Below, piece after piece: positions 6,403-10,096 of a stretch of 10,096 nucleotides of DNA (position 1 is its first letter; every line of letters starts with the position of its first letter). The stretch is taken from positions 1-10,096 of the forward strand of contig JBASWO010000194.1 in assembly GCA_049276515.1 (NCBI GenBank), given 5' to 3'. The position numbers and the translations under genes were made by a program. Below the pieces are notes generated by a model. The model was not told the DNA's origin and searched no databases. It worked only from the letters and a program-made list of their open reading frames with translations. The stretch comes from JAATFY01 sp049276515 (GTDB lineage Bacteria > Pseudomonadota > Alphaproteobacteria > UBA9219).

Positions 6403-7278
6403 CTGCTCACAGCTAACATTGATATGATCAACCAACTGATAGGTTGGAGCTTTGCCACCACTCCCCAAGCACTGCACCACATAAGGATCCGGCACAAAAG
6501 GCTCGGGCATTACCATATCAATGATGGCCCCTGCCGCCGTTCCTTCTGGAACTAGAATATCAGTATCGCAAAGACGTATTTTCCCTTCGGGACAGGGTAA
6601 CTGGCTACAAAACATACCCTTCATATCCACAGCATAAACACGTTCCCCATTTTCAATCGTGCATTGAGCCTTAAAAATTGTATTGGCGTCTCTGGCATCC
6701 GTTGGATTTTGAAGCCAAGATAGGGAAGTCATTTTATCCATCTCGACCTCGCCAGGAACTTGAAAATCTCGACCACAAATAGTCGCCGTCATGTCTTTAC
6801 AGGGCTGATAACGGCAGCTCACATCAGGCGCTGCTATTGTTAGGTTCGGAAAAACAGAATTCCCTGCGCAGCTCACAAAAAAACGATCCGGCACAAAAGG
6901 CTCGGGCATTGTAAAAACTGCAGTCCCTGGATCATTGGCAAAAGCGCGCGCTGCACGTAATTTATTTAAATTAAATAGCTGCCCACAAAGCCTCACCTGC
7001 CCCGCGCTCTTGGCACAGATATCCCAGGGAAGAGCTAACAGATTGCCGGGAACAGGAGGCGGCGGAATAAGTGCTGAGCCTTGTGAAGAATCTTGGATTA
7101 CGTTTGGCGTTGGTACAATCTGAGATGTGAGTGCTTCATCTGTTGTGACTTTTGGATTTACGCCTGGTGAGAACTCCATCGTAACACCAGGTGGCACCCT
7201 AAATTCCATTTGAGCATAGCCAAAAGCTGGCAGAAGCAGAATGAAAAGCAGCAAAAACAGATAGAAAAAGTAGCGCAT
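6391..7278 (-). CDS. Secreted three-module cysteine-rich protein, function unknown
   Basis: This 295-residue exported protein starts with a strong signal peptide (hydrophobic about 4-20, likely cut after YA22). A Pro-rich, probably flexible segment follows (about 23-85; PPPPVPG near 72-78), with a small duplication MEF-x(3-4)-PGV at 24 and 34. Three modules of about 70 residues each carry four cysteines: C88/C98/C137/C155, C160/C168/C206/C224 and C229/C237/C270/C290. Modules 1 and 3 both contain the exact octapeptide MPEPFVPD (124-131 and 257-264), while module 2 has lost it. No catalytic motif is recognised. Repeated disulfide modules suggest binding or structural work outside the cytoplasm, which is inference. 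The start ATG at 7278 has GAGG 6 nt upstream. A GTG at 7290 is also in frame, but AAGG is too close to it. The gene converges on the other Cys-rich secreted protein, hinting at a shared context without proving it. Confidence 0.8.
   Translation of the reverse strand: MRYFFYLFLLLFILLLPAFGYAQMEFRVPPGVTMEFSPGVNPKVTTDEALTSQIVPTPNVIQDSSQGSALIPPPPVPGNLLALPWDICAKSAGQVRLCGQLFNLNKLRAARAFANDPGTAVFTMPEPFVPDRFFVSCAGNSVFPNLTIAAPDVSCRYQPCKDMTATICGRDFQVPGEVEMDKMTSLSWLQNPTDARDANTIFKAQCTIENGERVYAVDMKGMFCSQLPCPEGKIRLCDTDILVPEGTAAGAIIDMVMPEPFVPDPYVVQCLGSGGKAPTYQLVDHINVSCEQKNP
6486..6910 (-). repeat. Direct repeat of 26 bp encoding MPEPFVPD in modules 1 and 3
   Basis: An identical 26-bp sequence occurs at 6486-6511 and 6885-6910, 399 bp (133 codons) apart and in the same frame. 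The surrounding modules are much more diverged, so this block is either under strong constraint or was recently homogenised by gene conversion. Confidence 0.85.
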
Positions 7279-7393
7279 AAGTGTCCTCACACCTTAAGAG
7301 CTTAGCGAATGTAATGGGTTTTACAATCCTATGGAATTTTAATGGTGATTAACTTGATGTCTGGAACGGGTTTTCGATCAAGGGAGAAGCGTT

Positions 7394-7516
7394 ATGAAAA
7401 TAGGTATCGGCGTCATTATTGCGATCATTTTAATTGCTTATTGGTGGGTCAAAGATCACCCACAATCTGTGCCGCCAAAACAGGTTTATTTGATACTCGA
7501 ACAGGTCGCCGCTTAA
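7394..7516 (+). CDS. Single-helix membrane microprotein (40 residues), unknown function
   Basis: A short open frame starts at ATG 7394, with GGAG 7 nt upstream, and stops at TAA 7514-7516. The product begins MKIGIGVIIAIILIAYWW, a single hydrophobic helix (about 3-18) with an aromatic belt. A basic/polar tail of about 22 residues follows (VKDHPQ, PPKQ). The good ribosome binding site, the compact helix and the tidy fit between neighbouring genes (stop 6 bp before the stop of the convergent kinase gene) support coding. No homologue is recognised. A 6-bp inverted repeat (CTTGAT 7353-7358, ATCAAG 7377-7382) lies just before the Shine-Dalgarno sequence and could affect translation. Short open frames of this size also arise by chance, hence moderate confidence. 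Confidence 0.55.
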   Translation: MKIGIGVIIAIILIAYWWVKDHPQSVPPKQVYLILEQVAA

Positions 7517-7528
7517 ATCACTTTAAGC
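7511..7528. terminator. Hairpin containing both stop codons of convergent genes
   Basis: GCTTAAA (7511-7517) pairs perfectly with TTTAAGC (7522-7528) around the loop TCAC. The left arm holds the microprotein stop (7514-7516) and the right arm holds the kinase stop (7523-7525, minus strand). There is no T tract on either side, so it is a weak or Rho-assisted terminator at best, or simply a symmetric pair of stops. Confidence 0.35.
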
Positions 7529-9208
7529 AAGAACGGATGGAACAAATTTCTTGAGAATTGTATCCAGATCGTCGTTGTCGAGTGGTTTTGAGAGGTAAGC
7601 ATTCATGCCGCCGGCCAGGCATTTCTCGCGGTCTTGATTCATGGCATAAGCTGTCGTTGCAATAATAGGTGTAGGTTGAGCACCTGACGTTGCCTCAAAA
7701 CCACGAATACGACGCGTGATTTCATACCCATCGATATCTGGCAAGCGTATGTCCATGAGTATGGCGTCATACTTCTTTGACTGGAACAATCGGAAGCCAT
7801 CAATACCGTTTTGTGCAACATCATAACTATAGCCAAGCTTCTCAAGCATGAGGCTAATCACCAGAATATTGGGCTGCCAATCCTCAATAATCAGGATATG
7901 CCCTTTGCTATGATGAGAACTGGCTTGTATTTGCGGAGCGGGAACCGACATGGTGCTATCCTCCTCAAAAGGTGATGTGTTGGTTTGCAAGGTTAGTTTA
8001 ACTGTAAAGCACGACCCCCTACCTGGTTGACTATCGACATCAATTCTGCCCTTCATTTGCGTGACAAAATTCCAAGCAATGGCAAGGCCAAGGCCACTGC
8101 CTCCATATTTGCGTTTGATTGAAGAGTCGCCCTGAGTAAATTTCTCAAAAATATGTGGGATATTTTCAGGCTTAATACCGATACCAGTATCAGATATTTT
8201 GAGAGTGACTTCGGCCTGATCGTTTAAAACCTTCTGTGTACTCACGTGAAAATCTATACCGCCGCGATCGGTAAATTTGGCGGCATTACCCAGTAAATTC
8301 GTAATAACTTGACGTATACGCACAGGATCACCAACAAAATCCGTGATCATGTCACTGGCTGTATGTTGTTTAAGATAAAGCCCCTTCTCTTGCGCGCGTA
8401 CAGCCATAATGGCCACACACTCATCAATAATGGTGCGAAGATTAAAGGGCCGATAATCAAGTTCAATTTGCCGAGCTTCGATTTTGGTGATGTCTAACAA
8501 ATCATCAATTAAATCCATCAAGGCCGAAGCACTCATATCAATAGTCTGCAAACATTCACGTTGACGAGCTGTAAGGCCTTCAGTCCACATAAGGTAACTG
8601 GTAAGGCCAATGATCGCATTCATAGGTGTACGAATTTCGTGCGACATATTGGCAAGAAAATCACTTTTAGCGTGACTAGCCATATTGGCGTTGCGCAAAG
8701 CAATCTGTAATTTCTTTTCACTTTCTTGCAGCTGCTCGTTGGTTGCTTGTAACTCAGCCGTACGTTTTGCAACCTCTTCTTCCGTCCGTACATTGACCTC
8801 TTTCAGCTGCTGGTTCATGGCGTGCAGCTCAGCCGGGCTCGGCATCGTGATTGCGGCTGGCATAAGGCGATAAACCATGATCCCTGTGATTACAGACGCA
8901 ATAGCCGTCAATCCTTTGACGATACCCTCAATGCCGTAATCAGGATTCCATTGGACCCACACAGAAATAAAGTGGGTCGTTCCGCAGAGAACAATAAAAA
9001 GGCCAAAGAGTATGTAGAGAGAACGAAAAGGAAGATCACGTCTGCGTCGTGCAAAAGCTAAAATCGCAACGGGAATAGAAAAATAGGCGATGCCAATTAG
9101 AATATCAGAGACAACATGAAGCCAAAGGATTTCTGGATACCACAGGAAACAATGACCATGCGGCATGAAATCTTGTGAATCAAAAAGCGTGCGAACCCAA
9201 TCCGGCAT
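7523..9208 (-). CDS. Membrane hybrid histidine kinase with ETR1-type ethylene-binding domain
   Basis: The 561-residue product has a three-helix membrane domain (about 28-52, 62-85 and 96-116), then a coiled-coil signalling helix (about 128-180). HisKA follows with H190 (ANMSHEIRTPMN), then HATPase with N box N304/N308, G1 D340-T-G-I-G and G2 GGSGLGLAIA (about 369-378). A receiver domain (about 437-558) carries E442/D443, phospho-acceptor D486, T518 and K541. The membrane domain matches plant ETR1 with a constant offset of 10: D25, Y32, I35, P36, F61, C65 and H69 correspond to D35, Y42, I45, P46, F71, C75 and H79. In ETR1, C65 and H69 co-ordinate the copper that binds ethylene. Unlike ETR1 there is no GAF domain, and the kinase is fully canonical. 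The start ATG at 9208 lacks a strong Shine-Dalgarno sequence; the next in-frame ATG (codon 15) would still keep the helices. No partner regulator is in the window. Ethylene or another small pi-ligand is the inferred signal. Confidence 0.92.
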   Translation of the reverse strand: MPDWVRTLFDSQDFMPHGHCFLWYPEILWLHVVSDILIGIAYFSIPVAILAFARRRRDLPFRSLYILFGLFIVLCGTTHFISVWVQWNPDYGIEGIVKGLTAIASVITGIMVYRLMPAAITMPSPAELHAMNQQLKEVNVRTEEEVAKRTAELQATNEQLQESEKKLQIALRNANMASHAKSDFLANMSHEIRTPMNAIIGLTSYLMWTEGLTARQRECLQTIDMSASALMDLIDDLLDITKIEARQIELDYRPFNLRTIIDECVAIMAVRAQEKGLYLKQHTASDMITDFVGDPVRIRQVITNLLGNAAKFTDRGGIDFHVSTQKVLNDQAEVTLKISDTGIGIKPENIPHIFEKFTQGDSSIKRKYGGSGLGLAIAWNFVTQMKGRIDVDSQPGRGSCFTVKLTLQTNTSPFEEDSTMSVPAPQIQASSHHSKGHILIIEDWQPNILVISLMLEKLGYSYDVAQNGIDGFRLFQSKKYDAILMDIRLPDIDGYEITRRIRGFEATSGAQPTPIIATTAYAMNQDREKCLAGGMNAYLSKPLDNDDLDTILKKFVPSVLA

Positions 9209-9246
9209 GCATTTGTCATACGATCTGATGTTGATTTCACTTTATC

Positions 9247-9261
9247 ATGTAATAATTACAT
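9247..9261. promoter_or_regulatory. Perfect 15-bp palindrome upstream of the ETR1-like kinase (candidate operator)
   Basis: ATGTAAT-A-ATTACAT is a perfect dyad with 7-bp arms, centred 46 bp before the kinase start codon. On the minus strand it is followed by GATAAA, a possible -10 box, so a bound protein could control the kinase promoter. No regulator family is assigned from the sequence. Confidence 0.4.
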
Positions 9262-9483
9262 AAATGCACATAAGTTCTCCATAAAGATCCTATGGGGAAC
9301 TTAGGTATTTGTAAAAAAAGACGAATGTTAGAATGCATACCCGGATGGGCAAGATAAGTACTTATAAATTGCAAACAACTTCAAACTTATCCCGCTGACC
9401 TGGAGTATGTGCTGCGAGCTGTTTCACTCACAGCGCATGAAGGGAAAACAGATGCAGAAATTTGTGGTTAAGAGAATTTAAAA
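9262..9483. other. Non-coding gap between kinase and tRNA-Lys
   Basis: No convincing gene is seen here. Besides the inverted repeat at 9271-9303 there is a perfect 12-bp palindrome ATAAGTACTTAT (9354-9365). An open frame without a start codon (9358-9471, plus strand) ends with residues EGKTDAEICG, faintly like the start of a LuxR-type helix-turn-helix. Two tiny ATG frames (21 and 24 codons) have no support. Confidence 0.4.
9271..9303. repeat. Long inverted repeat (13-bp arms, 7-nt loop) in the kinase upstream region
   Basis: TAAGTTCTCCATA (9271-9283) pairs with TATGGGGAACTTA (9291-9303) around the loop AAGATCC. One position is T opposite G, which is a wobble pair if the plus strand is transcribed. 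There is no T tract after it on either strand, so it is not a standard intrinsic terminator. It may be a protein site, an RNA structure or a small repeat element. Confidence 0.6.
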
Positions 9484-9559
9484 TGGTGGGCGATCAGAGG
9501 CTCGAACTCTGGACCCGGTGATTAAGAGTCACCTGCTCTACCAACTGAGCTAATCGCCC
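9484..9559 (-). tRNA. tRNA-Lys (anticodon CTT), CCA encoded
   Basis: Read on the minus strand, the 76-nt gene has a 7-bp acceptor stem (GGGCGAT at the 5' end with ATCGCCC). The D arm contains AGCTCAGTTGGTAGAGC. The anticodon arm is GGTGA-CTCTTAA-TCACC, giving anticodon CTT (plus-strand 9524-9526). The T arm is CAGAG-TTCGAGC-CTCTG, followed by discriminator A and encoded CCA (9484-9486). It decodes the lysine codon AAG. All stems pair fully, so it looks functional. Confidence 0.97.
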
Positions 9560-9577
9560 GCCTTTTCGGCAAGGCGG
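9558..9577. repeat. Hairpin abutting the 5' end of tRNA-Lys
   Basis: CCGCCTT (9558-9564) pairs with AAGGCGG (9571-9577) around a 6-nt loop. The stem takes in the first two bases of the mature tRNA, so in the precursor it competes with the acceptor stem next to the RNase P cut site. On the plus strand it is followed by only three T residues and serves no visible gene. Confidence 0.5.
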
Positions 9578-9579
9578 TT

Positions 9580-9608
9580 TGTGTAAAACAAATCAGCCTT
9601 CGAGTCCA
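9580..9608 (-). promoter_or_regulatory. Possible tRNA-Lys promoter
   Basis: On the minus strand TGGACT (9603-9608) and TACACA (9580-9585) are exactly 17 bp apart, and would start a transcript roughly 15 nt upstream of the mature tRNA. The matches to consensus are only 4 of 6 and 3 of 6, so this is tentative. Confidence 0.3.
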
Positions 9609-9634
9609 GTCATTGTGTGGTTTTAGAGTGGTTT

Positions 9635-9658
9635 AAAGCCTTATTTTAGGCCGGCTTT
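9635..9658 (-). terminator. Weak hairpin after the YcbK-like gene
   Basis: AAAGCC (9635-9640) and GGCTTT (9653-9658) form a 6-bp inverted repeat with a 12-nt loop, directly after the stop codon of the minus-strand peptidase gene. The following minus-strand bases (TTTAAACC) are only partly T-rich, so termination is uncertain and the tRNA could be co-transcribed. Confidence 0.35.
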
Positions 9659-9661
9659 GTC

Positions 9662-10096
9662 TTACTTTTGCTTCCAGGTACGGATATTACCCAAATCAAC
9701 ATGGACATGGTTGTCGGCGGGGTAAAAAGCCACCCCTCCCCGTTGCATCGTTTTAGCAATCTCACAGATTGCTTTTCCATCGACGCCTTGAATACGAAAA
9801 TCAACAGCCCAGCCATGAATATGAAAACTCTCTAGCGCTACGTTTTTATTGCTCTTTGACATGACACGATTGCTTTCGCGAGTTCTATAGCCATCGAGAA
9901 TTTCGAAAGGAACAGAAGGCGGAAGACCAAAACGCGTACGGATATCCAACATATAATCTATGAGCTCAGGATCAATTTTACCGGCCACATTGCTGCGACG
10001 ATCACGAAAGAGGTGATCAATTTTCTGCAAAGCACTGGTATCATAACGGCCATCATGGAAATAAATCACATCGAGTTTCTCGCCACTTTTAGGATG
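9662..10096 (-). CDS. YcbK-like (DUF882, peptidase M15 family) cell-wall protein, 5' part outside window
   Basis: The frame is open to the right edge; the visible 144 residues are the C-terminal domain. The sequence starts HPKSGEKLDVIYFHDGRYD and continues with a helix ending in FLRDRR-like LFRDRRSN, then IDPELIDYM. The zinc-site pattern of the M15/YcbK group follows: GYRTRESN (about 69-76), SFHIHGWAVDF with H92 and D99 as ligands, and NHVHVDLG, whose H132 would be the third. Related proteins are periplasmic, often exported with a Tat signal, and resemble D,D/L,D-endopeptidases such as MepK (YcbK), which cleaves peptidoglycan cross-links. No signal peptide is visible because the start is missing. 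An internal GTG at 10069 is not taken as the start, because family similarity continues upstream to the edge. Confidence 0.88.
   Translation of the reverse strand, partial: HPKSGEKLDVIYFHDGRYDTSALQKIDHLFRDRRSNVAGKIDPELIDYMLDIRTRFGLPPSVPFEILDGYRTRESNRVMSKSNKNVALESFHIHGWAVDFRIQGVDGKAICEIAKTMQRGGVAFYPADNHVHVDLGNIRTWKQK

Noticed and set aside
7342..7554. Plus-strand open frame of 70 codons overlapping the 40-codon microprotein gene
   Set aside because: The product is rich in Arg, Tyr and Cys without pattern, has no ribosome binding site and runs through the stop of the opposing kinase. The 40-codon frame has a Shine-Dalgarno sequence and a membrane helix.
9484..9559. tRNA-Lys as an integration site for a mobile element
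   Set aside because: No integrase, no repeated tRNA 3' fragment and no phage-like genes are visible in the window.

Overview
The window looks like a chromosomal segment of an alphaproteobacterium with moderate GC (below about half by eye). The basis is family content, not a database match: a D-Ala-D-Ala carboxypeptidase with a C-terminal SPOR domain, a phasin of the alphaproteobacterial type, a YcbK/DUF882 peptidase, an NtrB-like PAS hybrid kinase and an encoded-CCA tRNA-Lys. No transposase, integrase, phage gene or CRISPR array is visible. I cannot name a genus.

Layout. The 3' end of apt (+) meets a penicillin-binding-protein-type carboxypeptidase (-) with only 2 bp between the stop codons. 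A divergent gap with a good sigma70 promoter leads to a phasin gene (+) that ends at a strong GNRA-capped terminator. A small two-helix membrane protein (+) follows. Its terminator hairpin lies inside the last codons of a convergent cytosolic PAS-HisKA-HATPase-REC hybrid kinase (-), which itself lies downstream of a MAPEG-family membrane protein (-).

The middle (4.9-7.3 kb) holds two convergent genes for exported, cysteine-rich proteins of unknown function. One has a bacterial Ig-like stretch, three 35-residue Cys repeats and a thrombospondin-1-like segment. The other has three modules of about 70 residues with four cysteines each, two of them sharing the sequence MPEPFVPD. A 40-codon single-helix membrane microprotein with a good ribosome binding site sits just after them.

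The right side holds a membrane hybrid histidine kinase (-). Its N-terminal three-helix domain matches the ethylene-binding domain of plant ETR1 at every ligand- and copper-binding position I could compare. Upstream is a gap of about 275 bp rich in dyad symmetries, then tRNA-Lys(CTT) (-), then the 3' part of a YcbK-like M15 peptidase (-) cut by the window edge.

The most notable content is the ETR1-like sensor with its palindrome-rich upstream region, and the pair of unknown secreted Cys-rich repeat proteins. Both kinases are orphans: no DNA-binding response regulator or Hpt gene is in the window. I see no single co-ordinated operon; most genes appear to be individually transcribed.
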